In this document: positions 41,071 to 50,578 of the stretch, piece by piece
How positions within the stretch are numbered: the stretch's first letter is position 1
How the letters are laid out: every line of letters starts with the position of its first letter
DNA from: Desulfobaccales bacterium
GTDB lineage: Bacteria > Desulfobacterota > Desulfobaccia > Desulfobaccales > 0-14-0-80-60-11
Direction of reading: 5' to 3'
DNA length: 64,000 nt
NCBI GenBank assembly: GCA_041648175.1
Contig: JBAZPO010000001.1
Location: forward strand, 310,001-374,000
Program-made: the position numbers and the translations under genes
Notes under the pieces: model-generated
The model's database searches: none
Told to the model about the DNA's origin: nothing
The model's input: only the letters and a program-made list of their open reading frames with translations

Positions 41071-43109
41071 ATCCCGCTGGCGGCAAATGGGTCCGGCTGC
41101 GCATCGGTCTGGTGGCCCTGGCGCTTTTAGCCTTCGGCTTCTGGATCTGCGGCAGGTTCTTTCAGCTCCAGATCCTCCGGGGATCTGAACTCCGGGAAGA
41201 AGCCAGCCGGGAGTACCAGAAATTCTGCCCTGTCCTGCCGGTCCGAGGGATGATCCTGGATCGCAACGGCACCGAATTGGCCGTCAGCACCCGGGTTTCG
41301 TCTGTGGTGGCCCATCCCAACCAGATCAAGCACGCCTCCCGCCTGAGCCGGCAGCTAGCTCCCATTTTGGGTTGTAATCCCCGGGACTTGCAGGAGCTCC
41401 TTACCCGGGCTAAACCCTTCGTCTTCGTTAAACGCCATCTCACTCCGGAACGGGAAGAGGCGTTCCGGGCCTGGGAGGCCGCCGAGGAACAAAAGCTCCG
41501 GGCGGCCAAAGTCACCGGGCACACCGACCTGGACGCCGTTTACCTCATTCCCGAGGCCAAGCGCTACTACCCTCAGATGGCTCTGGCCGGGCAGGTTTTG
41601 GGATTTTGCAACATTGACGGCCAGGGCCTGGAAGGCCTGGAAATACAATATGATAACCAGCTCTACGGCAAGCCCAAGCAGTGCTGGAAGATGACCGATG
41701 CCCGGGGCCGCATCGTGGTCACCGGGGAGAAGGCCTGGGATCCGGAGGTCATGGGGAACAACGTGGTCCTCACCCTGGATCGCACCATCCAGTATATCGC
41801 GGAAAAGGAACTGGCCCGGGGGGTGGAGAAGTACCATGCGGCCGGCGGTTTAGCTCTGGTGGTGCGGCCCCAAACAGGAGAAATCCTGGCCATGGCCCAG
41901 ACCCCCTGCATGGATTCCAACCGTTATGGCCAGTTCGATGAATTTGCCCGGCGCAACCGCATGGTGACCGATTGCCTGGAGCCGGGGTCCACCTTCAAAG
42001 TCTTCATTGCAGCCTCCGCCTTGGACGCCCATGTGGTCAAACCCGCAGACCGGTTCCATTGCGAAAACGGCACCTGGCGCCTGGGAGCCAAAGAGGTGAT
42101 TCATGATGTTCATCCTTACGGCACCCTGACCGTGCAGCAGGTCATCCAGAAATCCAGCAACATCGGGGCGGCCAAAATTTCCCATAAAGTCGGGGCCAAA
42201 CGTTTGGATCAATACCTCCATGATTTCGGCTACGGGAATCGCACCGGCATCCTCTTTCCCGGGGAAACTGCGGGATTGGTGAAAAATCTACTCCGCACCC
42301 GCTCTCTCATCGACCGTACAACCGTGGCGTTCGGTCAAGGCGTGTCAGTGACGACACTCCAAATGACTCTGGCCCTGGCGGCCATGGGGAACGAGGGTGT
42401 GCTCATGGAGCCCCGCCTGGTGAAAGAGGTCGTCAACCCCCACGGAGGAAAAGTCACTGAGTATCCGCCCCGCCCGGTAAGGCGGGTGCTCTCCCGGCAG
42501 GCGGCCCGGGAGATGCTGGCGATTATGGAGACCGTGACCCAACAAGGCGGCACCGCCAAGGAGGCGGCCCCTGAAGGCTATACCGTGGCCGGCAAGACCG
42601 GCACCGCCCAGAAAATCGTCGGGCGGGCCTATTCTCATAGCAAGTTTAATGCCTTGTTCATCGGCATGATACCCGCGGACAACCCGGTATTGGCCATATC
42701 GGTCATCGTGGATGAACCCAAGGGGGCCATCTTTGGCGGTGTGGTGGCAGCCCCCATCTTCCGGGAAATTGCGGCCCAGTCCCTGCGGGTTTTGGGCTAT
42801 TATCCCAAGGAGCCCCCGAAAGACAAGAACCAACCGGTATTGGCGAACCTCCTGGCCACCCCGGCCGATGCGGCCACCGCCCCGGAGGTGAAGTTTACCC
42901 TTCCGAAATTGCAGATTCCTAAAGGGCCGCTGACCGTCATGCCTGATCTCCGGGGCTACACCATCCGTCAGGTTTTGAATCTTCTGAATCGCTCGGGATT
43001 GCACTGCCGCTTCGAAGGCAGCGGTATGGCCATTAATCAAGAGCCGGCGCCCGGTACCGCCATCACCCCCGGGGCCACCTGCATGGTGAAGTTCGGTTCC
43101 AGCTCTTAA
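41067..43109 (+). CDS. ftsI: Peptidoglycan transpeptidase FtsI (PBP3) with PASTA domain
   Basis: This 680-aa class B penicillin-binding protein cross-links septal peptidoglycan. It has an N-terminal membrane helix (about 11-28), the PBP dimer domain starting at VRGMILDRNGTELA, and transpeptidase motifs S308-x2-K311 (GSTFK), S363-S364-N365 and K510-T511-G512. The C-terminal 65 residues (from about 615) form a PASTA domain (VMPDLRGYTIRQVLNLLNRSGL). PASTA tails are best known from Gram-positive Spo and PBP2x proteins but also occur in some deltaproteobacterial FtsI. The start is GTG 41067, overlapping the ftsL stop. Confidence 0.93.
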   Translation: MNPAGGKWVRLRIGLVALALLAFGFWICGRFFQLQILRGSELREEASREYQKFCPVLPVRGMILDRNGTELAVSTRVSSVVAHPNQIKHASRLSRQLAPILGCNPRDLQELLTRAKPFVFVKRHLTPEREEAFRAWEAAEEQKLRAAKVTGHTDLDAVYLIPEAKRYYPQMALAGQVLGFCNIDGQGLEGLEIQYDNQLYGKPKQCWKMTDARGRIVVTGEKAWDPEVMGNNVVLTLDRTIQYIAEKELARGVEKYHAAGGLALVVRPQTGEILAMAQTPCMDSNRYGQFDEFARRNRMVTDCLEPGSTFKVFIAASALDAHVVKPADRFHCENGTWRLGAKEVIHDVHPYGTLTVQQVIQKSSNIGAAKISHKVGAKRLDQYLHDFGYGNRTGILFPGETAGLVKNLLRTRSLIDRTTVAFGQGVSVTTLQMTLALAAMGNEGVLMEPRLVKEVVNPHGGKVTEYPPRPVRRVLSRQAAREMLAIMETVTQQGGTAKEAAPEGYTVAGKTGTAQKIVGRAYSHSKFNALFIGMIPADNPVLAISVIVDEPKGAIFGGVVAAPIFREIAAQSLRVLGYYPKEPPKDKNQPVLANLLATPADAATAPEVKFTLPKLQIPKGPLTVMPDLRGYTIRQVLNLLNRSGLHCRFEGSGMAINQEPAPGTAITPGATCMVKFGSSS

Positions 43110-43215
43110 GTGCGCCGGGACCGGCCCTTGCCAAGGTTCACAAGTTTTTATACCATTAAATAACCAGGCGGTGAGTCTTGATAACCTGTGCCGGTGATAA
43201 CTCGACTGCGATAAC

Positions 43216-43245
43216 AAGGGTAGGCCTCGGTGCCTACCCTTATTT
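43216..43245 (+). terminator. Hairpin terminator between ftsI and murE
   Basis: AAGGGTAGGC (43216-43225) pairs perfectly with GCCTACCCTT (43232-43241) across a 6-base loop and runs into ATTT. It could attenuate transcription inside the dcw cluster. The rest of the gap to murE shows no gene. Confidence 0.6.
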
Positions 43246-43389
43246 GCTGAATAAGAATAAATCCCGTTTAGTATTTTTTCCCGGCTAATCACCCAGGATT
43301 AAAACCCACCCCTCCCCCGTGGCTGACAAAATGGGGTGGGAGATCAGGGCCGGCTCTCTGGACATTTCGGTGGTGTGGGGAGAATTCCG

Positions 43390-44919
43390 GTGGCGCATGT
43401 GGTGACCCCAAAGATTTTAAGAACGCTGTTGGACGGCCTGCCCGGCTGCCAGGTGACCGGCGACCTTGACGCTATGGTGACCGGCGTGGCTTATCATTCC
43501 CGGGAAGTCCTTCCTGGCGGGCTTTTCGTGGCCTTGAAGGGCTGCCGCACCGACGGTCACCTCTATTTGGATGCGAGTCTCAACCAGGGGGCCCGGGTGG
43601 TGGTCACCGAAGAGGAACTGGCCACCCCAAAGGACGTCACGGTGGTCCGGGTGCCCAAGGCCCGCCTGGCCCTGGCCCATCTCAGCGCCGCCTTTTATGA
43701 CCACCCCAGCCGGGAGCTGACCCTGGTGGGAATTACCGGGACCAACGGCAAGACCAGCACTACCTATCTGCTGGAAGCCATTTTGAATGCTGCCGGCTGC
43801 CGGGTGGGGGTGGTGGGCACAGTGAATTACCGCGTGGGCGAGGCCACCTGGCCGGCCCCGGTGACCACACCCGAATCACTGGACCTCCAAAGGCTCTTAC
43901 GGGAGATGCGCAGTCAAGACGTTAGCCATGTCTTTCTTGAGGTCTCATCCCATGCTTTGGATTTAAGGCGGGTAGATTGCGCCGCCTTTGATGCCGGTGT
44001 CTTCACCAACCTCTCCCAGGACCATCTGGACTACCACCAGGACCTGGACGACTATTTTGCGGTCAAATCCCGGCTCTTTTTGGAAATCCTGGCCAACGGC
44101 GGCGGCTCTCAGGGGCTCGCGGTCCTCAACCTGGACGACCCCCGGGGCCATGAACTCAAGGACACCGTCAGGGTGCCGGCGCTTACCTATGGCTGTCATC
44201 CGGAAAGCCAGGTGCGGCCCCTGAACCATCATTTCCGTCAGGACGGTCTGCAAGCGTTGCTTACCACCCCCAGGGGCGAGGTGGAAATTAGTTCTCGGCT
44301 GGTGGGACCTTTCAATCTGGCCAATATCCTGGCGGCCACAGCCACGGCCCTGGGGCTCGGTATCGACCTGGACACCATTGCCCGGGGCATCGCCGCGCTT
44401 GACGGGGTGCCGGGCCGCCTGGAACGCTTCGGTCCACCTGTTGGCCCCGGCGTATTTGTGGATTACGCCCATACGCCTGCAGCCATCACCCAGGCCTTGG
44501 GGGCTCTCCAGACCCTGGAGTTCTCCCGGATAATCACGGTATTCGGCTGCGGGGGCGATCGGGACCGGACCAAGCGGCCGCTCATGGGACAGGCCGCCGC
44601 GGCGGGATCTCAACTGGTCATCGTCACCAGTGACAATCCCCGCACCGAAGACCCCCTGGCCATTATTCGGGAGATTGAACCTGGCCTTTTGGCCAGCGGC
44701 CTGCCTAAGCTCACCGCGGCCGCAGCAGGCCAAGGCGAGACCGGCTATCTGGTGGTCCCTGACCGAAGGGCCGCCATCCGCCTGGCAGTAAGCCTGGCCC
44801 GTCCGGGAGAGGCGGTCCTGGTCGCCGGCAAAGGCCACGAAAATTATCAGATTTGGGGAGCCGAGTGCCGCCACTTCGACGACCGGGAAGAAGTGGCCCA
44901 GGCCTTGAAGGAAAAATGA
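43390..44919 (+). CDS. murE: UDP-MurNAc-tripeptide synthetase (meso-DAP adding)
   Basis: This 509-aa Mur ligase adds the third stem-peptide residue in the cytoplasm. The ATP-binding GTNGKT is at 117-122 (K121). The selectivity motif DNPR at 415-418 indicates meso-diaminopimelate rather than lysine, as in Gram-negative bacteria. SSHALDLRRV holds the substrate-binding His. The start GTG 43390 has GGGGAG seven bases upstream; the longer frame from 43336 lacks a good site. It follows ftsI after 280 bp containing a hairpin terminator. Confidence 0.95.
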   Translation: MAHVVTPKILRTLLDGLPGCQVTGDLDAMVTGVAYHSREVLPGGLFVALKGCRTDGHLYLDASLNQGARVVVTEEELATPKDVTVVRVPKARLALAHLSAAFYDHPSRELTLVGITGTNGKTSTTYLLEAILNAAGCRVGVVGTVNYRVGEATWPAPVTTPESLDLQRLLREMRSQDVSHVFLEVSSHALDLRRVDCAAFDAGVFTNLSQDHLDYHQDLDDYFAVKSRLFLEILANGGGSQGLAVLNLDDPRGHELKDTVRVPALTYGCHPESQVRPLNHHFRQDGLQALLTTPRGEVEISSRLVGPFNLANILAATATALGLGIDLDTIARGIAALDGVPGRLERFGPPVGPGVFVDYAHTPAAITQALGALQTLEFSRIITVFGCGGDRDRTKRPLMGQAAAAGSQLVIVTSDNPRTEDPLAIIREIEPGLLASGLPKLTAAAAGQGETGYLVVPDRRAAIRLAVSLARPGEAVLVAGKGHENYQIWGAECRHFDDREEVAQALKEK

Positions 44920-44987
44920 GAAGGTAATATAATAAAAAGATAATAATAACATAAAGATAGTCTATTTTAGCCTTTTATTTTTTTCCC

Positions 44988-45058
44988 CTCCCCTCGTGGG
45001 AGGGGGTAGGGGGAGGGGGTGAACGCCACCCCCACCCTAAACCTCCCCCATCCAGGGG
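44988..45058. repeat. G/C-tract dispersed repeat between murE and murF
   Basis: CCCCTCCCCTC / GAGGGGG-type arms are followed by CACCCCCACCC and CCCCCATCCAGGGGG. Same family as 29631-29668, with a second imperfect copy adjacent. Confidence 0.55.
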
Positions 45059-45087
45059 GCGCGAAAGAATAGGAACCATCGACTGAT

Positions 45088-46509
45088 ATGTCAGCAACCT
45101 TTACCATCTCGGAAATTCTGGCAGCCACTGGCGGCGCCCTGGTGCAACCGGGGGCCTGGGACACCTATTGCGGCGTCAGCACCGACTCCCGCACCTGCCA
45201 GACCGGAGAGCTCTTCATCCCCCTCACCGGGGAGCGCCACGACGGCCACGAATTCATCCCCAAGGCCCTGCTGCGGGGCGCCCGGTGCGTGTTGGTGGAA
45301 AAAAGAATTTTTACAGGCGCGGGTGTCAAACTCGCCCATATGGTACCGCCAGAAATAACCGTCATCGCGGTCCGCGACGCCTTAACCGCCCTGGGCGATC
45401 TGGCCCGGGCCTGGCGGGCCCGCTTTACCGTGCCGGTGGTGGGCATCACCGGCAGTTGCGGCAAGACCACCACCAAGGAGATGATCGCTGCGGTTCTGGA
45501 CCCCGATTTCCGAGTCCTGAAAAACCGGCTGAACCTCAACAATCTCATCGGTATGCCGCTGACCCTGTTGGAGTTGGAGGGGACGCATGAAGCCGCGGTG
45601 GTGGAGATGGGCATGAACGCCTTTGGCGAAATCCAGCGCCTCACCCAGATCGCCCGCCCCACTTTCGGCGTACTCACCAACGTCCATCCGGCCCATACCG
45701 AAGGTGTGGGGGATATCGCCGGTGTGGCCCGGGCCAAGGGAGAGCTCATCTCGACCTTGAACCATGGCGCCGGCCTGATTTACAATGCCGATGACCCCTG
45801 GGTGGCCCGCCTGGCCCAGAATTTTCGCGGCCCCCGCCTCGGGTTCGGCCTCAACGCCGGAGCCCGCCTCCGGGCCCAGAAGCGCCAGACCAAAGGACGC
45901 GACGGCCAGACCGCTATCCTCTCCTGTGCTAGCCAGGTTTGGCCCCTGGCTTTACCCGCGGCAGGGCTGCACATGCTCTATAACGCCCTGGCCGCCATTG
46001 CCGTGGGCCTCTCCCTGGGGCTGGAGCTTAAGGCGGCCGCGGCCGCGTTGGGCCAGTTTCGCGCCATCCATCGGCGCTCCCAGGTCGTCACCCTGGACTC
46101 CGGGGTGCATCTCATCAATGACTGTTACAACGCCAATCCCGGCTCCATGGCCATGGCGCTCGCCACCCTGATGGAACTCAGAGACCACGGCCGGGCTGTG
46201 GCTGCCCTGGGGGATATGCTGGAGTTGGGCGAAGGCGCGGCCGCCGATCACCGGACCTTGGGCCGGCTGGCCGGCCGCCTGGGATTGGATATGCTGGTGA
46301 TTTATGGCAGCTTTCGTCAGGAAGTGGCCGCAGGAGCCACTGAAGCGGGCCTGGTCCCGGAGCGCATCTTCCCGGTAGAGCGCCGGGAAGATGGCGCCCG
46401 GATCTTACGGCAAACTCTGGCGCCCGGAGACTGGCTCCTGGTGAAGGGCTCCCGCAGTATGCACATGGAAGGCCTTATTGACCGGCTGGAGGAAACGGCT
46501 TCCCAGTAA
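45088..46509 (+). CDS. murF: UDP-MurNAc-tripeptide D-Ala-D-Ala ligase
   Basis: This 473-aa Mur ligase adds D-Ala-D-Ala to the UDP-MurNAc tripeptide. GSCGKTT at 122-128 (K126) is the P-loop, with NNLIGMPLTLL and EMGMNAFGEI as MurF-type motifs and INDCYNANPGSM in the C-terminal domain. The start ATG 45088 gives the family N terminus. It is transcribed with mraY downstream (90 bp). The D-Ala-D-Ala ligase (ddl) that feeds it is not in the window. Confidence 0.95.
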   Translation: MSATFTISEILAATGGALVQPGAWDTYCGVSTDSRTCQTGELFIPLTGERHDGHEFIPKALLRGARCVLVEKRIFTGAGVKLAHMVPPEITVIAVRDALTALGDLARAWRARFTVPVVGITGSCGKTTTKEMIAAVLDPDFRVLKNRLNLNNLIGMPLTLLELEGTHEAAVVEMGMNAFGEIQRLTQIARPTFGVLTNVHPAHTEGVGDIAGVARAKGELISTLNHGAGLIYNADDPWVARLAQNFRGPRLGFGLNAGARLRAQKRQTKGRDGQTAILSCASQVWPLALPAAGLHMLYNALAAIAVGLSLGLELKAAAAALGQFRAIHRRSQVVTLDSGVHLINDCYNANPGSMAMALATLMELRDHGRAVAALGDMLELGEGAAADHRTLGRLAGRLGLDMLVIYGSFRQEVAAGATEAGLVPERIFPVERREDGARILRQTLAPGDWLLVKGSRSMHMEGLIDRLEETASQ

Positions 46510-46599
46510 AACGCCGGGTTGGCCCTGCGGGGCTGACCTACCACACCGGACACAGGTCCCTCAAGGATGAGGGAGATTTACCAAGGGGGAATGGCTTAG

Positions 46600-47679
46600 G
46601 TGCTCTATCATCTACTTTATCCATTAAAGACGGTCTTCGGCGGGTTCAACGTTTTCCGGTACATTACCTTCCGGACCATCTTCGCCATCCTCACGGCCCT
46701 GATCATCTCCATGGTGGTGGGGTCCTGGTTTATCCGCAAACTCAAGAAACTGCAGATCGGACAGACGGTTCGGGAAGAAGGGCCCAAGTCCCACTACTCC
46801 AAAAACGGCACCCCCACCATGGGGGGGCTGATGATCATTTTCTCTACTCTGACCGCCACCCTCCTATGGGCGGAGCTGAACAACCCCTATATCTGGCTCC
46901 TGGTCCTGGTGACGCTGGGTTTTGGCCTTATCGGCTTCCTGGACGATTATCTTAAGGTGATCAAGAAGCATAACAAGGGTTTGAGCGGCCGGGCCAAGCT
47001 GGTGGGCCAAACTCTGGTGGCCCTGGTGCCGGCCATCTGGCTCTATGCCAGTCCGACCTTTGATACCACGTTGACGGTTCCTTTTGTCAAGCAGTTTCAG
47101 CCGGATCTGGGCATCTTTTTCATCCCCTTCGCGGTCTTTGTCATCGTTGGGAGCGCCAACGCCGTCAACCTCACCGACGGCCTGGACGGCCTGGCCATCG
47201 GCCCGGTGACCATCGCTGCCGCCTTCTACATGATTTTTTGCTACCTGGGGGGCAATATCAAAATCGCCGCGTACCTCCAAATTCCCTATGTGCGGGGGGT
47301 GGGGGAACTCTCCATCTTTCTGGGAGCCCTGGTGGGCGCGGGCGTGGGTTTCCTGTGGTATAACGCCTATCCCGCCCAGGTTTTTATGGGGGACGTAGGC
47401 GCCCTGGCCCTGGGCGGCGTCCTGGGCACCGTGGCCCTGGCCACCAAACAGGAAATTCTGCTGGCCATCGTGGGCGGCCTCTTCGTGGTAGAAGCCCTAT
47501 CCGTCATTCTCCAGGTGGGCTTTTTCAAGGTGAGCAACGGCCGCCGCATCTTTCGCATGGCACCGCTGCACCACCACTTTGAATTGATGGGCTGGCCCGA
47601 ACCCAAGGTCATTGTGCGCTTCTGGATTATCGCGATTATTCTGGGTTTAGTGTCGTTGAGTGCTTTGAAGCTTAGATGA
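46600..47679 (+). CDS. mraY: Phospho-MurNAc-pentapeptide transferase
   Basis: This 359-aa polytopic enzyme makes lipid I from UDP-MurNAc-pentapeptide and undecaprenyl phosphate. Typical segments are HYSKNGTPTMGGLMI, the aspartate-rich GFLDDYLKVIKKHNKGL, NAVNLTDGLDGLA, the F-M-G-D motif in QVFMGDVGALALGG, and APLHHHFELMGWPE near the end. About ten membrane helices are predicted. GTG 46600 is the start, with AAGGGGG upstream at a rather long distance. It follows murF by 90 bp. Confidence 0.96.
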   Translation: MLYHLLYPLKTVFGGFNVFRYITFRTIFAILTALIISMVVGSWFIRKLKKLQIGQTVREEGPKSHYSKNGTPTMGGLMIIFSTLTATLLWAELNNPYIWLLVLVTLGFGLIGFLDDYLKVIKKHNKGLSGRAKLVGQTLVALVPAIWLYASPTFDTTLTVPFVKQFQPDLGIFFIPFAVFVIVGSANAVNLTDGLDGLAIGPVTIAAAFYMIFCYLGGNIKIAAYLQIPYVRGVGELSIFLGALVGAGVGFLWYNAYPAQVFMGDVGALALGGVLGTVALATKQEILLAIVGGLFVVEALSVILQVGFFKVSNGRRIFRMAPLHHHFELMGWPEPKVIVRFWIIAIILGLVSLSALKLR

Positions 47680-47779
47680 TCTTAGGGGAAAAGGCGAAAG
47701 GGTTAAATACATGCGCACTTAAGCTTTTGGTTTTTTCCTTTTCCCCTTTTCGCCCCTGAACCTTTAGACAACGATACGC

Positions 47780-49141
47780 GTGCATATGATCATGGACTTT
47801 AAAAACACCAACATCTTAGTAGTCGGTCTGGCCCGCACCGGCGTAGCCCTGTGCCGCTTTCTGACGGAGCAGGGGGCTAAGGTGACGGTCACCGACCAGG
47901 CCGCGCCTGAGGCCCTGGCGGACCAACGCCGGGACATCGCAAATCTGGGGGTGACTGAAGACCTGGGCGTGCCCCAACCTGAATGGCAGGGATTCGACGC
48001 CATCGTCCTCTCTCCCGGGGTGCCGCCGGAACTCCCGTGGCTTAAGGCCGCGCGTGCTGAGGGCCTGCCGGTCATGGGCGAACTGGAAGTGGCCAGCCAT
48101 TTCATCTACCGGCCGCTGTTGGCCGTGAGCGGCACCAACGGCAAGACCACCACGACCACCCTGTTGGGGGAACTCCTCGCCGCGTCAGGCCAAAAACCCC
48201 TGGTGGGCGGCAATATCGGCACCCCCGTGGTCTCCCTGCTGGCTAGGCAAGAGGAGGCTGACTGCCTGGTGCTGGAGGTGAGCAGTTTCCAGTTGGATAC
48301 CACTTCCCGCTTCCATCCCCAGGCTGCGGCGCTCCTGAATATCACCCCGGACCACCTGGACCGCTATGCGGATTATGAGGCTTATATCGCCTCCAAAGCC
48401 AGCCTGTTCCGGCGTCAGGGGCAGAACGATCTCGCGGTCCTCAACGCCGACGATCCCGCGCTCGCGGCCCTCAACCACCATAAGAGCAGGGCCTATTACT
48501 TCTCCGCCACCCAACGCCTGAAGAATGGGGCCTGGCTGAACAACGGCGCCATCCAGGTCTGTCTGGCCGACCGGCAAGCTACTTTTTCTCTTAAGCAGAT
48601 CCGGCTGGCCGAACTCCATAACCTGGAAAATATCATGGCCGCTCTGATCCTGGCCCTGGACGCCGGGGCCGATCCCGAGGCCTGTCGGGCGGTACTGGCA
48701 AATTTTCGCGGCCTGCATCACCGCGTTGAATGGGTGGCCGACATCAGCGGGGTTTCCTACTTTGATGATTCCAAGGGCACCAACGTGGGCGCGGTGGCCC
48801 GTTCCCTGGGTCACTTTGACCGGCCAGTCATCCTCATCGCCGGCGGCCGGGATAAAGATAGTGATTTCTCCCTCTTGAACGATCTCATTCGCACCAGGGT
48901 CAAAGCCCTGGTGCTTATCGGGGAAACCCGGGAGCGCCTGGCCCGGATATGGCAGGGGTTAGCCCCAGCCTATCTGGTTGATAACATGGCGGCCGCCGTG
49001 GCCCAAGCCTCAGACCTGGCAGACCCCGGCGACGTGGTCCTGCTTTCACCCGCCTGCGCCAGCTTCGATATGTATCGGGACTATGTCCACCGCGGCCAGA
49101 CCTTTCAACGCTTGGTAAGGGAGCTCGCTCATGGCGAATGA
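47780..49141 (+). CDS. murD: UDP-MurNAc-L-alanine:D-glutamate ligase
   Basis: This 453-aa Mur ligase adds D-Glu. The N-terminal Rossmann-like NILVVGLARTGVALCRFL binds UDP; GTNGKTT (118-124, K122) is the ATP loop; LEVSSFQLD and YFDDSKGTNVGAV are typical MurD blocks. The listed start is GTG 47780, but in-frame ATGs at 47786 and 47792 are equally possible because no ribosome binding site is clear. Its stop overlaps ftsW by 11 bp. Confidence 0.94.
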   Translation: MHMIMDFKNTNILVVGLARTGVALCRFLTEQGAKVTVTDQAAPEALADQRRDIANLGVTEDLGVPQPEWQGFDAIVLSPGVPPELPWLKAARAEGLPVMGELEVASHFIYRPLLAVSGTNGKTTTTTLLGELLAASGQKPLVGGNIGTPVVSLLARQEEADCLVLEVSSFQLDTTSRFHPQAAALLNITPDHLDRYADYEAYIASKASLFRRQGQNDLAVLNADDPALAALNHHKSRAYYFSATQRLKNGAWLNNGAIQVCLADRQATFSLKQIRLAELHNLENIMAALILALDAGADPEACRAVLANFRGLHHRVEWVADISGVSYFDDSKGTNVGAVARSLGHFDRPVILIAGGRDKDSDFSLLNDLIRTRVKALVLIGETRERLARIWQGLAPAYLVDNMAAAVAQASDLADPGDVVLLSPACASFDMYRDYVHRGQTFQRLVRELAHGE

Positions 49142-50294
49142 GGCTCAGGTAGCGGCGCCGGCCCACTACGATCAGACTCTCCAGCTCTCCGCGTTCTCCC
49201 TGTTGGCCCTGGGGATGGCCATGATCTTCATCTCCAGCAATGTCATGGCCCAAGCCGAGTACAGCGACGCCTACTACTTCATCAAGCGCCAGGGCATGTA
49301 CGCCATCCTGGGTCTGGCGGCCCTCTTTTTGGGGCGCAGCATCGACTACCACCGCTACAAGCCCTGGGTCTACCGCATCCTCTTTCTCTCCCTGGTCTCC
49401 CTGGTCCTGGTCTTTGTGCCGGGCATCGGCGGCAAGGTCCGGGGCGCGGCCCGCTGGCTGCGTCTGGGGCCTCTGACTCTGCAGCCTTCGGAGTTCGCCA
49501 AATTGGCCGTGGTCCTGTTCATGGCCTATTCTCTGTCGCGCAAACAGGAGAAGATGAAGTATTTCGCCATCGGTTTTCTGCCTCACATGCTGGTGGCCGG
49601 CCTCTTCATCGCCCTGATTCTCAAGGAACCGGATTTTGGCACTTCCGTCACCCTGCTGGCCATAGTCTTTACCATGCTCTTTGTGGGAGGCACCCGGGTT
49701 ACTCACATCCTCTTGGCCCTGAGTGCGTGCATTCCTTTGGGCGCTTTCATGGTGCTTCGGGACCCCAAAAAGTTCGCCCGCATCCTGTCGTTCATGGATC
49801 CCTGGAAGCACGGCCAGGACGTAGGCTATCAGCTCAAGCAGGCCCTGCTCGCCATTGGCTCCGGCGGAATATGGGGCCTGGGTCCGGGACAGAGCCGGGC
49901 CAAGCTCTTCTATCTGCCCGACTGCCATACTGACTTTATCCTGGCCATTTTCAGCGAAGAGATGGGCTTTTTGGGGTTTTTGCTGGTCCTCGCCTTATTT
50001 ACCATCATGATTTGCCGGGGGATTCGCTTAAGCCTCAAAGCCCCGGACAGCTTCGGCTCTTACCTGGCCTTGGGGCTGACGCTCATGATCGGTCTGCCGG
50101 CCCTCATCAACATGGCCGTGGTGAGCGGCATCCTGCCCACCAAGGGGTTGTCCCTACCCTTCCTCAGTTACGGGGGGTCCGGGCTGCTCGTCAACTTGCT
50201 CGCCGTGGGCATCTTGCTGAATATCAGCCGTCAGATCAAGTTTCCTTCAGGGCCGCCACCCAAACCACCGGTAGGGGCGGAAAATAAAGGATAG
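49131..50294 (+). CDS. ftsW: Septal peptidoglycan polymerase FtsW (SEDS family)
   Basis: This 387-aa SEDS glycosyltransferase polymerises lipid II at the septum together with FtsI. About ten helices are predicted. Characteristic SEDS blocks are ARWLRLGPLTLQPSEFAKL, LKEPDFGTSVTL, the catalytic-aspartate region (GYQLKQALLAIGSGGIWGLGPGQS..LPDCHTDFI) and GLSLPFLSYGGSGLL near the end. It overlaps murD by 11 bp and is followed by 284 bp of repeat-rich DNA before murG. Confidence 0.95.
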   Translation: MANEAQVAAPAHYDQTLQLSAFSLLALGMAMIFISSNVMAQAEYSDAYYFIKRQGMYAILGLAALFLGRSIDYHRYKPWVYRILFLSLVSLVLVFVPGIGGKVRGAARWLRLGPLTLQPSEFAKLAVVLFMAYSLSRKQEKMKYFAIGFLPHMLVAGLFIALILKEPDFGTSVTLLAIVFTMLFVGGTRVTHILLALSACIPLGAFMVLRDPKKFARILSFMDPWKHGQDVGYQLKQALLAIGSGGIWGLGPGQSRAKLFYLPDCHTDFILAIFSEEMGFLGFLLVLALFTIMICRGIRLSLKAPDSFGSYLALGLTLMIGLPALINMAVVSGILPTKGLSLPFLSYGGSGLLVNLLAVGILLNISRQIKFPSGPPPKPPVGAENKG

Positions 50295-50440
50295 TCGAAA
50301 ATAGGGCGGCCCATGCCCGCCATAAGCCGGCGTGCACGGCACGCCCTAGAGGCTATGCCTTGGTGATAAATTAGCACAGATTCCTGCCCGTAACCCGTAG
50401 GGCGGGAAAGCGAAGCGCATCCCGCCTTTGGCGCTAGTGG
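50295..50440. repeat. Cluster of dispersed palindromes between ftsW and murG
   Basis: GGCGTGC-ACG-GCACGCC (50331-50347) and GGCGGGA...TCCCGCC (about 50401-50427) lie within GTAGGGGCGG/TAGGGCGGG-type elements. No gene is seen here. The gap to 50578 otherwise carries only the murG leader. Confidence 0.6.
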
Positions 50441-50578
50441 GGGAGAGTCAGGCCGGTAAGAAAAAACTTTTGGCAGCGATTATAGTTGGGAGGGCGGGGG
50501 CCCTCTTTCGAATAAATAAAACCGCAGAACGAAAAATAGTCTTCCCCCGCCCCCCTCATTCTGGCTGAGGAGAGACCC

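Noticed and set aside
43963..44952. 329-codon minus-strand frame
   Set aside because: Shadow of murE, which has complete Mur ligase motifs.
44988..45058. Possible CRISPR-like direct repeats of C/G tracts
   Set aside because: The units are irregular palindromes without regular spacers and belong to the dispersed repeat family seen elsewhere.
48915..49928. 337-codon minus-strand frame
   Set aside because: Antisense to murD and ftsW; Gln/Gly/His-rich with no domain.
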